Origin: Mariniphaga sp.
GTDB taxonomy: Bacteria; Bacteroidota; Bacteroidia; Bacteroidales; Prolixibacteraceae
DNA length: 51,380 nt
NCBI GenBank assembly: GCA_010906965.1
Contig: JAAFHB010000009.1
Location: forward strand, 1 to 51,380
Direction of reading: 5' to 3'
Made by a program: the position numbers and the translations under genes
The notes under the pieces: generated by a model
The model's input: only the letters and a program-made list of their open reading frames with translations
Databases searched by the model: none
Told to the model about the DNA's origin: nothing
Part shown: positions 8,955-20,000 of the stretch, piece by piece
Layout of the letters: every line of letters begins with the position of its first letter
Position numbering within the stretch: position 1 is the stretch's first letter

Positions 8955-11444
8955 TTAGAATTCTACTCCATTGCCACCTTCGTTACTTTGACCAGCGTTT
9001 TCGTCGCGTGCCATTTTATTTTTGAAATTATTAAGCTTGTAGCTAAGGGTTAATTGAATCACCCGAGGTTCGCGCTGGAACTTAAATACAGAGCGGAAAC
9101 CTTCGCCATATGATGTACCCTGGAACTTCATTGTCCCAAAAACGTCCTGCATTTGTAAGGTTGCCGTAAGTTTATTTTTAAGAAAATCTTGTTTTAGAGC
9201 AACATTTGCAAACGTCATGGCATCGCGTGTTCCCTGTGCTGATGCTGTTGCACCACGGTAGATTCCGGTTAATTGTAACCGTGTGTTTTTGGCCAGTTTC
9301 ATATCCAGATTTAAGCGTGAATCGAAATTGGTACTGCTTTGATCAACACTTGCACCATTGATTTCTCCTTTAAGCCAGTAGTTATAAAGTGTACCACTTG
9401 CAATAATTCTGAATCCTGGTTTTACCTCAATATTGGCCATTAATTCTGCTCCAAGTGAATAATCATCATTAACATTTGCCATTGTGTTAATAAAGATTCC
9501 ATCGGTTCCCAGTGTTTGAATCCGTGTCATCAAATTCATCGTGTTTCTGTAATACCCTTCAAGCGAAACGAAAGATGTTTTTAGACGTTTCAAAATCGTC
9601 AGATCGTAAGACCCTGTGTATTCAGGTTTAAGATCCGGATTTCCTGTTCTGACGTTGTATTGATCCATAAAGGAGGTAAAAGGTTCGAGATCGTTTGCAC
9701 GTGGACGGTTTAGCCGCCTGCTGTAGCTTGCCTGGAACTCATAATCATGTTTTAGTTTCTGCGAAAAATGGAGGGTCGGGAAAAAGTCGACCAGGTTAAG
9801 CATGTGTGCCAAAGGCGATTTAATACTTTCAATTCTTCTCTCGGTATATTCACCGCGCAAACCAAGCTGGTACGAAAATCCTTCACCAGCATGTGAGAAA
9901 GTTGAATATATGGAATGAATGTTTTGTGTATAATTGAATGAACTGCTATACAAATCGTTTTTGACCCATACAATATTGTCTGTCGATTCGTTGAAAGTGA
10001 ATGTCTCATTCTCTTTTTCGAGCCTTGCCTGGTAACCAGCTTCAAATTTATCTTTCTCGTTTAGCGGCAATGTATAATCAATTTTTGCCCGGTACTCAGT
10101 TTCATCCGATACCTCATTCGATCTGTTATAAACGGAGTTAGCGTCAAGTTTCACCCAATCGGTATTTGTAAGAAATCTTGTCTGATTTTCCTGGTCGTCG
10201 CCATTACTTGCTGAAGCATAAAACAATCCCTGAATTTCATGACCTTTTTTTGCAAATTTGTGTTGAAAATTCAGGTCGCTACTCCAGAAGTTTCCACCTC
10301 TGCTTGCACTGTTATCGTTGTAAGTATAAATGGGATCAGTTCCTTTATTATCATATAGGTATTGTAGACCAGTGTTTGTATTGCCAAAACTGCGATCACC
10401 AAATGTTCCTGTCATCCCAAATGAAGTGTTTTTGTTAATTGTGTAATCGAATCCCCCTTTTAAACTTTTTCCTTTGTGGATCATATCGCCATCCCCTAAA
10501 GTTTGTCTCGTGGTAATAGTGTCAGCCGAATAGATTTCCTGGTTCATCTCACGGGTTCCCTTATTATGCATATCTGTAAAGTCTGCACCTAACAGTAAAT
10601 TCCATTTTCCGGTGCGGTAATTTAAGTTTATATCGCCACGGTATTTATCGTTGATTCCGGTTGTCAGATTGACTAATCCACTAAATGAATCCTTTAAATT
10701 TTTCTTCATTACCACATTGATAATCCCTGATACACCGTCCGGATCGTATTTGGCAGAAGGATTTGTAATGATTTCGATGTTTTCGATATTGGTTGCGGGA
10801 ATTTGACGCAATGCATCGCTGCCTTGTAAAACACTTGGTTTGCCGTCAATCAAAACAGTAAATGAAGAGCTTCCCCTAAGGGTAACATTCCCGTCGAAGT
10901 CAGTTTGTACAGAGGGCGTATTTTCGAGCACTTCGACAGCAGAGCCTCCGGTTGCAGTAAGGTCCTGACTGACATTTACAACCCGACGATCGATTTTAAA
11001 TTCAACACGGGCTTTCTCGGCTGTGACGGTGACCTGGCCAACTTGTTGTGTCGCAATGGTTAATTCAATTTGTCCCACATCTTTTGTTGGAGCGTTGGCA
11101 TTTAAAACGATATTTGATAGGGTGGTTTTTTCGAAGCCGATGAAATTGGCCTGGAGATAGTATTTCCCCGGTTTGAGTTTTTTAACCTCAAAAGCCCCGG
11201 TTGAGGTACTCATAACTCCGCCTGCAATTGAGCTGTCAGCTGCCGAATAAATGGCGATACTGGCAAATTCCATGGGAGTATGATTGGTAGCTTCAACAAC
11301 TTTACCTTTGATTGTTAGATTTTTGAGTGCCGATTCTTCGCCTGGGATGTTCTTTGCTACTTCACCAATCGGAGGAGGTGCCTGGGCACTCAATTGAACA
11401 ACTATTGCTGTTAGGAGGATTATAAATAGTGATAATTTTCTCAT
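8955..11444 (-). CDS. TonB-type outer-membrane beta-barrel receptor
   Basis: An 829-residue protein. It has a signal peptide (FIILLTAIVVQLSAQ), a carboxypeptidase-regulatory-like domain (about 45-135, IKGKVVEATNHTPMEFASI), a plug domain (about 150-250, with VLENTPSVQTDFDGNVTLRG and IENIEIITNPSAKYDPDGVSGIINVV) and a long barrel of alternating aromatic strands to the C-terminus. This is the Bacteroidota 'outer membrane beta-barrel family' form that lacks a SusD partner. It would take up or bind an unknown ligand using TonB energy. It stands alone, with a terminator after it and no SusD-like lipoprotein beside it, so a nutrient cannot be inferred. Confidence 0.88.
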   Translation of the reverse strand: MRKLSLFIILLTAIVVQLSAQAPPPIGEVAKNIPGEESALKNLTIKGKVVEATNHTPMEFASIAIYSAADSSIAGGVMSTSTGAFEVKKLKPGKYYLQANFIGFEKTTLSNIVLNANAPTKDVGQIELTIATQQVGQVTVTAEKARVEFKIDRRVVNVSQDLTATGGSAVEVLENTPSVQTDFDGNVTLRGSSSFTVLIDGKPSVLQGSDALRQIPATNIENIEIITNPSAKYDPDGVSGIINVVMKKNLKDSFSGLVNLTTGINDKYRGDINLNYRTGKWNLLLGADFTDMHNKGTREMNQEIYSADTITTRQTLGDGDMIHKGKSLKGGFDYTINKNTSFGMTGTFGDRSFGNTNTGLQYLYDNKGTDPIYTYNDNSASRGGNFWSSDLNFQHKFAKKGHEIQGLFYASASNGDDQENQTRFLTNTDWVKLDANSVYNRSNEVSDETEYRAKIDYTLPLNEKDKFEAGYQARLEKENETFTFNESTDNIVWVKNDLYSSSFNYTQNIHSIYSTFSHAGEGFSYQLGLRGEYTERRIESIKSPLAHMLNLVDFFPTLHFSQKLKHDYEFQASYSRRLNRPRANDLEPFTSFMDQYNVRTGNPDLKPEYTGSYDLTILKRLKTSFVSLEGYYRNTMNLMTRIQTLGTDGIFINTMANVNDDYSLGAELMANIEVKPGFRIIASGTLYNYWLKGEINGASVDQSSTNFDSRLNLDMKLAKNTRLQLTGIYRGATASAQGTRDAMTFANVALKQDFLKNKLTATLQMQDVFGTMKFQGTSYGEGFRSVFKFQREPRVIQLTLSYKLNNFKNKMARDENAGQSNEGGNGVEF

Positions 11445-11650
11445 TTTACTTTTTTAATTAATTCCATTCTTTGATGAGAATTTACCCTGGAGGTTTAATC
11501 ATCGATTGCAGTAAAAAAGCGTTTATGAGATATGTGTTAGAAAATCAGTAATATATATTACAAAATAGTATCGGCAAACATGCATAGTAAATGAAAAGGT
11601 GATGAGATTTGACGATTGTGAGGCGGAAAACGAGTGTCGAAATGTCCTTA

Positions 11651-12676
11651 CTACTTTTCGGAAATGCAAACTTTTACTGGCAGGTGGTCACTTGTTCCTC
11701 CGTGGTATTTTGGCCCGAGATAAGTTCTGAAAGGTTTTTTACCAAGATAGGTTAGGTCTGGTTCCAATAAAAATTCGAAATTGCAAATACCACTTTGTTC
11801 GATTTCAATTTTTACCACATTGTTTGATAGCATATTGTTAGAACAGATCATTTGATCGAAAACCTCCCACTGGCCTCCGTTCCTGATGGTACCCTCGGCG
11901 TTTTTTGTCCAAAGTGTCGATAGATTAACTAAGCAGGATGGATTTTTATTTCCGGGATAAGGAAGTGCTTTGAGTATGGATGTAAAACATTTTTCTTTTG
12001 GAGTGGCGTTGAAATCGCCCATCAATATGATATTTGTCGAAGGGTTTTTAACCAGTAATGAATCAATGTATTTTCTTAAAATCCGGGCTGTTATGTCTCG
12101 CTTTTCTTTTGTCTCGATATATCCGCCACTTCTCGAAGGCCAGTGGTTTACAAAGAAATGGATTTGTTCTTTTCCCAGTTCAGCAGTAAAATGAAGAATA
12201 TCGCGCGATTTGAACTTGTATTTTCCTTCACCTGAAACTGTAATATGTTCGTAGTCGATAGGTTTAATGCGGTCTTTGCGATAAAGTAACGCAACGTCAA
12301 TTCCCCGCGGATCGGGAGAATCTTTATGGATAATTCCATACGGGACTTTGCTAAAGGGGGTTTTGCTGATCAATTGTTCAAGTACCCAAAGATTTTCCAC
12401 CTCGGCAAGACCAATGATATCAGGGAATTGACCACTCCCAGCCGAGATCAGTGCTTTGTAAAGCATTTTGATTTTATTGTCAAAACGTTCTCTGGTCCAA
12501 TGACGTTCGTTCAAAGGAGTAAATTCTTCATCCGTTGTTAATGAATCATCGCGAGTATCGAATAGATTTTCAACATTGTAGAACACAACATTGTAGGTGT
12601 TTTGCGCTGAGAGCGGTAAATTGGTTCCGGTATAAACCGCCGCGAAAATAAGAATCCATTTCAGAATCCCTTTCAT
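11651..12676 (-). CDS. Exported endonuclease/exonuclease/phosphatase-family protein
   Basis: A 341-residue protein with a signal peptide (ending near LPLSAQ). Motifs of the EEP fold are in order: VVFYNVENLFD (metal-site Asn), IIGLAEVEN (catalytic Glu), FFVNHWPSRSGG (His), ILMGDFNATP (Asp-Asn) and GTSDHLPV (Asp-His). The fold cleaves phosphodiesters in DNA, phospholipids or nucleotides. Exported Bacteroidota members may scavenge phosphate or extracellular DNA. It begins four bases after the beta-helix lipoprotein gene and is probably cotranscribed with it. Substrate unknown. Confidence 0.87.
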   Translation of the reverse strand: MKGILKWILIFAAVYTGTNLPLSAQNTYNVVFYNVENLFDTRDDSLTTDEEFTPLNERHWTRERFDNKIKMLYKALISAGSGQFPDIIGLAEVENLWVLEQLISKTPFSKVPYGIIHKDSPDPRGIDVALLYRKDRIKPIDYEHITVSGEGKYKFKSRDILHFTAELGKEQIHFFVNHWPSRSGGYIETKEKRDITARILRKYIDSLLVKNPSTNIILMGDFNATPKEKCFTSILKALPYPGNKNPSCLVNLSTLWTKNAEGTIRNGGQWEVFDQMICSNNMLSNNVVKIEIEQSGICNFEFLLEPDLTYLGKKPFRTYLGPKYHGGTSDHLPVKVCISEK

Positions 12677-12679
12677 GAA

Positions 12680-14116
12680 CTATTTTTTAGTTCCGTTCTT
12701 TTTTTCGATTCGTTCAAATGCCCCAAGATCGGGACCATCATCGCTTATCCTGCTGCTGTATTTCAGATCAAGCGGATACGATTTGGCGTAGTTGGCTTTT
12801 CCGTAATCCTTGACAATAGATAAGGTATCCAATTCAAAATTTCCTTTGTATGGGCTCTTAAACCGTGGATTTACATTTCGGATAATGTCAACAAAACGGT
12901 TGGATTCAACAAGTTTAAAGGTATCGGAAATCTGGATCAGCGATCTGTCGAAGAGGTAGTTCGCAACGCCTTGCTTATCCATGGAGATGGAGAGTTCGTT
13001 CACGCGGTTGCCGGTAATGATGCAATTTCCGAAGGTAGCCTCTTTTAAATCGCCGACATATCTTGTCCCGCTCTTGTTATCAACGAGGTAATTTGATACA
13101 ATCAGGGTTTCGGTAGTTCTCATTCCAGAGGATAACTGGTTGTAATAGTTGGCAAAAGTTGTGTGGTAGAATTGGTAGTCACCACCCAGTAAAAGAGCAG
13201 TATTATAATATCTTACATTTGATATGACGCAGTTGTAGGCAAGGATTTTTGATTTCATTGCCCATATTCCAGACCAACTCATATTTTCGATCCGGGTATT
13301 TGAAAGCTCCAAAGATGCATAGCCACTGTGTTCAATAGTTCCCACCTGTAAACCAATATTTGCATTTTTAATTTTGGCGTAATTGATCCTGTTATTATGA
13401 CTTCCGGAATATAGAATTATTCCGTTCCATTGGTCCGGTTTATCAATGAATGCAGGTTCAAGGCGATCTCCTTTAAGCTCAACAGGATCATCGAATGATC
13501 CTAAGATTTTTAATGTCCCTTTAACCTTTAACCCGGCGTTTTTATGAAAATAAACAGTGGTGCCAGCTTCCATGGTAAGTGTCTGTCCTGAGTCGACAAG
13601 CGCTTCGTTGAAAACCAGATAGGGGCGTTCTTTATTCCAGACAGCTGTTTTAATATGGTCTGATTTTATCATCACGAAATCTTGTCCCCATGCTAATAAC
13701 CGTACTTTTTGTTCGATATTATTTATAACGAAAATAATGGAATCTTCGGTAACCAAAGGAGCGTTTCGTCCATTTTTCCCGAGTAATGCCTCGACAAAAA
13801 TGAAAATACTGTCTTGTGCCGGAATCTGAATATTGTAAGTTTCATTGGAGGCATCACCGTTTACATTCAGACGAAAGCCGCTCTGTTTACCTCCGGCCAA
13901 TCTAACCGATGAAATTACAACGTTTTCATTCGTACTGTTTATTGCCCGAAGGATCCTGGTTGGTGAACCGATTGTGGTAAAGAGGGTATCGAAAGTGATG
14001 GTATCTGATGAAAAATGAAGGATTGCATTCGAGGACGAGTTCATTTTCTCTTTTTCACAGGCCTGAAAAAGAGAAATAAATCCCAAAATTAATAATATGT
14101 AGAATAAGCTCTTCAT
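12680..14116 (-). CDS. Lipoprotein with beta-helix-like repeats
   Basis: A 478-residue protein with a lipoprotein signal (LILGFISLFQACEKE, Cys around residue 20), so it should be membrane-anchored. Residues of about 180-400 show the Asn/Gly/Ile-rich repeating rungs of a right-handed parallel beta-helix (INYAKIKNANIGLQV, SLELSNTRIENMSWSGIW, LAYNCVISNVRYYNTALLL). No catalytic residues are obvious. The beta-helix suggests binding or cleaving a polysaccharide. It lies between the EEP gene and the SSS transporter on the same strand. A cell-surface adhesin is an alternative. Confidence 0.75.
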   Translation of the reverse strand: MKSLFYILLILGFISLFQACEKEKMNSSSNAILHFSSDTITFDTLFTTIGSPTRILRAINSTNENVVISSVRLAGGKQSGFRLNVNGDASNETYNIQIPAQDSIFIFVEALLGKNGRNAPLVTEDSIIFVINNIEQKVRLLAWGQDFVMIKSDHIKTAVWNKERPYLVFNEALVDSGQTLTMEAGTTVYFHKNAGLKVKGTLKILGSFDDPVELKGDRLEPAFIDKPDQWNGIILYSGSHNNRINYAKIKNANIGLQVGTIEHSGYASLELSNTRIENMSWSGIWAMKSKILAYNCVISNVRYYNTALLLGGDYQFYHTTFANYYNQLSSGMRTTETLIVSNYLVDNKSGTRYVGDLKEATFGNCIITGNRVNELSISMDKQGVANYLFDRSLIQISDTFKLVESNRFVDIIRNVNPRFKSPYKGNFELDTLSIVKDYGKANYAKSYPLDLKYSSRISDDGPDLGAFERIEKKNGTKK

Positions 14117-14196
14117 TTTCGATGGCCTGTCGTTTATGTTCTATGTGCATTAAATAGTTTTATCCTAATGTAGCTTCTCAAAGATACAATAAATAA

Positions 14197-15666
14197 TCAA
14201 TATTCTTTAACGTTTTTTAACGATAGCGTTATTTTTTTTTGAATTAAAAGTAATCCGAGAAAAGTAATTGCTCCGTTTATAATAATAAGCTCAAAACCAA
14301 TTTGATAACCATTGAATAATTGCTCTGAATAAGCATCGGTTAACCATGCAATAAAGGGTGAACACAGGGTTACAAGGGGCACCCAGCGGTCTTTAACGTG
14401 TTTTTTGGTGAGAAGACCAAACGCAAACAAGCCAAGTAATGGTCCGTAAGTGTAACCGGCAGCTTTAAAAACAGCAACTACAACGCTTTGGTCATTAATA
14501 ATCCGGAAGATCATGATTACAAGAAACAGCAAGAACGAAAACCCAACATGCGTGCGTCGCAAAAGAATTTGCTTCCGGTCCTCATGACGATTTTTGATAT
14601 CCAGGAAGTCGACACAGAATGCCGTTGTAAGAGAGGTGAGGGCAGAATCGGCGCTTGCATAATTGGCTGCCGTAATTCCGAGCAAAAAAAAGATTCCAAT
14701 CATTACGTTCATATGGTTCATCGCGAGCAATGGAAACAGATAATCCGATTTAGGCGGCAATTGAATTCCATTCACTTCGGCAAAAATGTAGAGTAAAACG
14801 CCAAGCAGAAGGAACATTGCAACGACAAATACAAAAATAGCGCTGAAGGTGAGCATGTTTTTTTGAGATTCCTTCAGGCTTTTGCAGGTGAGGTTCTTCT
14901 GCATCATATCCTGATCGAGGCCGACCATAACGATCGTGACAAAGATTCCTGCAATAAATTGTTTGAAAAAGTACTTGCCCGACTTTACATCCCATTCAAA
15001 GATTCTCGAATACGGGTGGTCATTTATTTTTTGAAGCGTTTCGCCAACCGACCATCCAAAACTTGAAAAAATATAGTAGATGGTCAATACCACGGCTGAA
15101 AGTAGAAAGATGGTTTGTAATGAGTCTGTCCAGATGATTGTTTTAACGCCGCCTCTGTAGGTATACACCCAGATAAGGAAGATGCTGATTAATACAGTTA
15201 AAGCAAAAGGAACACCAAGTGCGTCGAAAAGTGCCAGTTGAAGTACTTCTGCCACTAAATACATTCGAAAGGCAGCACCTATGGTTCTTGAGAGGAGGAA
15301 AAAGAATGATCCCGATTTGTAGGAATAAAATCCAAACCGTTGTTCGAGGTAAGTATAAATCGAGATCAGGTTGAGTTTGTAATAAACAGGCAGAAGAACG
15401 AGCGCAACAATCCAGAATCCGACCAGGTTACCCATGATAAACTGAAAATAGGTACTCGCGGAATTTCCGACTTCGCCGGGAACTGAAATAAAAGTAACAC
15501 CTGATATGGTAGTTCCAATCATTCCGAATGCGACCACAAACCAAGGTGATTTTCGGTTGGCCGTGAAGAACGAATCGGTCGTCGCCGATTTGCCCGTGAT
15601 ATGAGCAATAATTATGAGCATTAAAAAATAACCTCCGAGCAGGACGGCGACAAGAACTGGATTCAT
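14197..15666 (-). CDS. Sodium:solute symporter (SSS family), probable amino-sugar uptake
   Basis: A 489-residue membrane protein with about 13 hydrophobic segments and typical SSS features (TDSFFTANRKSPW, GMIGTTISGVTFISVPGEVG, YLEQRFG, TIIWTDSLQT, ANYASADSALTSLTTAFCVD). The start overlaps the stop of the NamZ-like gene by four bases (ATGA), which means tight coupling. In Tannerella forsythia a MurNAc transporter (MurT) is of this family. With NamZ- and NagZ-like genes next door, uptake of MurNAc or a related peptidoglycan sugar is the best guess. Confidence 0.85.
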   Translation of the reverse strand: MNPVLVAVLLGGYFLMLIIIAHITGKSATTDSFFTANRKSPWFVVAFGMIGTTISGVTFISVPGEVGNSASTYFQFIMGNLVGFWIVALVLLPVYYKLNLISIYTYLEQRFGFYSYKSGSFFFLLSRTIGAAFRMYLVAEVLQLALFDALGVPFALTVLISIFLIWVYTYRGGVKTIIWTDSLQTIFLLSAVVLTIYYIFSSFGWSVGETLQKINDHPYSRIFEWDVKSGKYFFKQFIAGIFVTIVMVGLDQDMMQKNLTCKSLKESQKNMLTFSAIFVFVVAMFLLLGVLLYIFAEVNGIQLPPKSDYLFPLLAMNHMNVMIGIFFLLGITAANYASADSALTSLTTAFCVDFLDIKNRHEDRKQILLRRTHVGFSFLLFLVIMIFRIINDQSVVVAVFKAAGYTYGPLLGLFAFGLLTKKHVKDRWVPLVTLCSPFIAWLTDAYSEQLFNGYQIGFELIIINGAITFLGLLLIQKKITLSLKNVKEY

Positions 15667-16865
15667 TTTGCAGGATTAAAATCTGGATACAACAAATATT
15701 TCTGACGAATTACGCCATAGTCTGCTAATTCTTTCTCCCACGATTCCCTGATTTCAACTTCCCCTTTGCCTTCGAGGATGAGCTTTAAAACCTGGTCGTT
15801 GCCCATCAACTGGTTAAACCATTGACTTCTGGTAATGAATTCATCTTTGTTTTTAAATTTATGAAGCCAGTCAATGAAATACGACAAGGTGAATTTTGGC
15901 ACCTCTTTTAATCCACGAAAATCATCGCCAAAGCATTTTTTATCTTTTTGAAGCGGATTTAATTCCATCCCTTTCAGCCTTTGCGGGGTAAACGAAAAAG
16001 TTCCGAACGACTGATCCGGAAATCCCAGAACCTGAAATGGGAATTGGGTGCCACGTCCAACACTTACACTTGTGGCCTCAAAGAAGCAAAGTGATGGATA
16101 TAGCCTGATTGATAAATAATTGGGAAGGTTTGGTGAAGGTCTTACGGGTGGTTCGTATTTCGTCGAATGGGTGTAATTCGCAACTTTGATGATATCAAGT
16201 TTTACTTTTATTCCATTTGCTAACCACTTTTCGCCGTTGATCATCTGTGCCAATTCGCCAATTGTACAACCGTGAACGACTGGTATTGGATCCATTCCTA
16301 CAAACGATTTGAATGCGGGCTTAAGAATTGGTCCATCGAAGTAATCTCCATTTGGATTTGGACGGTCGAGAATAAGAAGCATAATATTGTTTTCAGCGCA
16401 AGCCTCCATCATATAATGCAAGGTACTGATGTAGGTATAAAATCTGCATCCAACATCTTGTATGTCAAATATAACGATATCGATACCCGAAAGCTGTTCT
16501 TTACTCGCTTTCCTGTTTTTTCCATAGACGGAAATTATCGGAATTCCTGTATCGCGATCTTTTGAGTTATCAATCAATTCTCCGGCTCCTGCTTCACCCC
16601 TGAAACCATGCTCGGGTGCGAAGATTCGTTTTATGGTTATTTTTTTTTCTAAAAGGAAGTCAACCAGGTGTTGGTCGCCGATTCTGGATGTTTGATTGAC
16701 TACCAGCGCCAGATTCTTACCTTTTAACTTCGAAAGGTAAATATCGGGCTGATTTGCTCCGGTTAGAATCTGATTTTGTGCAGCGTAACCCGTTAAGGTA
16801 AGACCCATAACAGAAATGATCAGTGCCAAATGAAACAATTTGTTTTTTAATGCGGTTGTGTTCAC
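15663..16865 (-). CDS. NamZ-like exo-beta-N-acetylmuramidase (DUF1343)
   Basis: About 400 residues. The longer frame begins with TTG at 16934. I prefer the in-frame GTG at 16865, which puts a normal signal peptide (LFHLALIISVMGLTLTGYAA) at the N-terminus. DUF1343 motifs are clear: LVVNQTSRIG, RIFAPEHGFRGEAGAGE, VIFDIQDVGCRFYTYISTL, LLILDRPNPNGDYFDGPIL and IPVVHGCTIGELA. The family includes B. subtilis NamZ, which releases terminal MurNAc from peptidoglycan chains. It is coupled to the SSS symporter and divergent from the NagZ fusion. Together these suggest stepwise breakdown of peptidoglycan fragments and import of MurNAc. The start remains uncertain. Confidence 0.85.
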   Translation of the reverse strand: MNTTALKNKLFHLALIISVMGLTLTGYAAQNQILTGANQPDIYLSKLKGKNLALVVNQTSRIGDQHLVDFLLEKKITIKRIFAPEHGFRGEAGAGELIDNSKDRDTGIPIISVYGKNRKASKEQLSGIDIVIFDIQDVGCRFYTYISTLHYMMEACAENNIMLLILDRPNPNGDYFDGPILKPAFKSFVGMDPIPVVHGCTIGELAQMINGEKWLANGIKVKLDIIKVANYTHSTKYEPPVRPSPNLPNYLSIRLYPSLCFFEATSVSVGRGTQFPFQVLGFPDQSFGTFSFTPQRLKGMELNPLQKDKKCFGDDFRGLKEVPKFTLSYFIDWLHKFKNKDEFITRSQWFNQLMGNDQVLKLILEGKGEVEIRESWEKELADYGVIRQKYLLYPDFNPAK

Positions 16866-17067
16866 TGAGTTTTTTATAAGTCTATAAATCAAAGTTTCAA
16901 CTGAGTTTTGTTTAAAGACGGTTTTAAATTTCAACTGTTACGTAATTTACCGCGAATGTATTGATATGATTTAAGAATTCAGAAACTTTATATTTGTTTT
17001 TTAATAAAAAGCCAATTGGGTCGCTGTTTTGTGTTGATTTCCCTATTTTTGAGCGAATTCATTTTGA

Positions 17068-20000
17068 ATGAATCAAGTAAAAAAACGTATGCAGAAGTTA
17101 TTAACTATCATTATATTATCCTTTTTTAGCTCATTATCGTTTTCTCAACCGAAAATTCGCCCCCCGTTTCTTGTGTATGAAACCGATCAATGGGTCGATT
17201 CAGTTTTCAAATCGCTCACAATTGACGAAAAAATAGGTCAGCTGATTATGATTCCCGCCTATTCCTCGAAGGGACCTGCGCATATTTTGAAGTTGGCAAA
17301 AATGGTACGCGAAAATAAGGTCGGTGGCATTATTGCAATGCAGGGAGGTCCGGGGCGGCATATCAATATGGTCAATCAACTTCAAAAGGCTTCGAAAACG
17401 CCGCTTCTGGTTGCTATTGATGCCGAATATGGATTGTCTATGCGCCTGGATAGCTGCATTAAATATCCTTATGGTTTTACAATTGGAGCCATCTACAACG
17501 ATTCGTTGGTTTATAATTTGGGAGCCGATCTTGGCCGACAGTGTAAAAGATTGGGTATCCATATTAATTTTGCACCCGTTGCCGATGTGAACAGCAATCC
17601 ACTCAACCCGGTAATCGGTTTCAGATCGTATGGCGATAATCCGAAGCTGGTTTTACAAAAGGCGGTATCATACGGTTTGGGTTTGCAATCGCAAGGGGTT
17701 TTGGCAACTTTTAAACACTTCCCTGGTCATGGAGATACCCAAAAGGATTCACACTATGCTCTTCCTGTAATTTCCCGTGACCGTACACATCTTGATTCTG
17801 TTGAGCTTGTTCCCTTTCGAAATGCCGGTAAATACGGTATCGGTGCAATCATGACTGGTCATCTAAGTGTTCCTGCATTGGATAGGAGTGGGGTAGCTGC
17901 CACCGTTTCAAAACCCATGATTCAGGATTTATTGGTTGGTGAATATGGTTTTGAAGGATTGGTTGTCACCGATGCAATGAACATGGAAGGTGCGGATGAT
18001 CCTGATGATAGTGATGGTACTGAAGTGAATGCCTTAATTGCCGGAAATGAATTGCTCGAATTTGTCCTGAATCCAGCTAAAGTCATCGTAAATGTAAAAA
18101 AAGCAATCGCCGATGGTCAGATTTCTGTTGAGGCAATCAACGCCAAATGCCGAAAGATTCTGATGATTAAAAGGTGGGCGGGACTAAATAAATACCTTCC
18201 GGTGAAGTCTCAAAATCTATATACGGATCTCAACCAATCAGCTTACCGGATGACATTGCGGAATGTTGCGCAGCAATCGCTGACGGTACTGAAGAACGCA
18301 AATAATCTTCTGCCATTACGGCGCCTCGATACCTTGAAAATCGCGACCTTAAGTATTGGTCGTGGAAATGTGACGGGATTTCAGCAATCGCTTGCGAAAT
18401 ATACACATACGGATCATTTTTTCATTTCTAAAGATGCTAATGATGCAGCGATTAAGAAGGTAATGACTCAATTAAAGAAATATAACCTTGTAATAGCAGC
18501 GGTAAACAACCTTGGTAGTTTCGTATCGTCGAAATACCGGATTACAGACAATCAACAGGAAGTGGTTAAGCAGGTTGCTTTGGGTTGTAACTCTGTTTTT
18601 GTTGTTTTTGGGAATCCCTATGTGCTTAATTATTTCGACGAAATTGAAAACGCAAATGGTCTGATCGTTGCTTATCAGGAGAGTTCTGAATCGCAGGATC
18701 TGGCTGGTCAATTAATATTTGGCGCTTTTGGAGCACAGGGAAAACTTCCGGTGAATGTAAACGGGAAGTATCATACGGGAGATGGCCTGGTCACTTTACC
18801 TATCGACCGCTTTAAATATACACTTCCCGAAGAATTGGGTGTTGACTCCACGTATCTAAAAAAAAAGATTGATTCACTTGTAAATATTGGTTTGAAAGAA
18901 AAAGCATTTCCGGGATGTGCAGTTTTTTTAGCAAAAAACGGGAAAGTTATTTTTGAGGAATCATATGGATATCAGACATACAGCGGAGAACGGCCGCTTC
19001 AACAGAATGATGTCTTTGATTTTGCTTCGTTGACCAAGATTATGGCTCCTGTACCAGCCTTAATGCTGTTAACTGATCAGAAAAAGTTGGCAGTCAATCA
19101 GAAAATGAGCGACTACTGGCCCGACTGGAAAGGGAGTAATAAACAGGGGCTTATTGTGGCCGATGTTCTTTCGCACCAGGCGCGTCTTAAAACTGGAATC
19201 CCGTTCTGGTTACAAACGCTTGATAAAAGTGGAAATTATAAACCGGGATTTTATTCAAAAGATTCAACGGACCAATACTCGCTCAGGGTAAGCAAAGATC
19301 TCTATATCCTAAATAGTTTTCGCGATTCAGTCTATGCCGCGATCAAAAAATCTGCCTTGCTGAAGCAAAAGCGTTATGTGTATTCGGATCTTGGATTTAT
19401 TATCTTCCCACGCATCATCGAGTCGTTAAGTCAAAAAGATTATGAATTGTACCTTAAAGATAGTTTTTATAAGCCGCTTGGAGCGTCGTCTCTTACTTTT
19501 AGACCGTATTTGCATCAGTCGATCGAAAATATAGATCCAACTGAATTCGACGATTCATTCCGTAAGGAGCAATTGCAGGGATTTGTGCATGACGAAGCTG
19601 CGGCTGTTCTTGGTGGAATATCGGGTAATGCCGGTTTGTTTGGATCAATTAATGATGCGGCAAAGATGATGCAGATGTATTTGAATTATGGCACTTATGG
19701 CGGTGATCGCTATATCTCGGAGGCCACCATGAAAGAGTGGACGAAGCGTCATTTCGAAAAATTGGATAACCGGCGTGGTTATGGTTTCGACAAGCCTTAT
19801 CCACGAAATAACCTGAGAGCAATAGGACAGGCTTATCCTGCACCGATGGCCAGTGATGCCAGTTTTGGGCACAGTGGTTTTACGGGAACGTTTGCCTGGG
19901 CTGATCCCGAAACCGGGATCCTTTTTTTGTTTTTTTCGAACCGGATTTATCCAACCCGCGAGAACAACATGATCAATCATTTAAAACTGCGGGAGTTGAT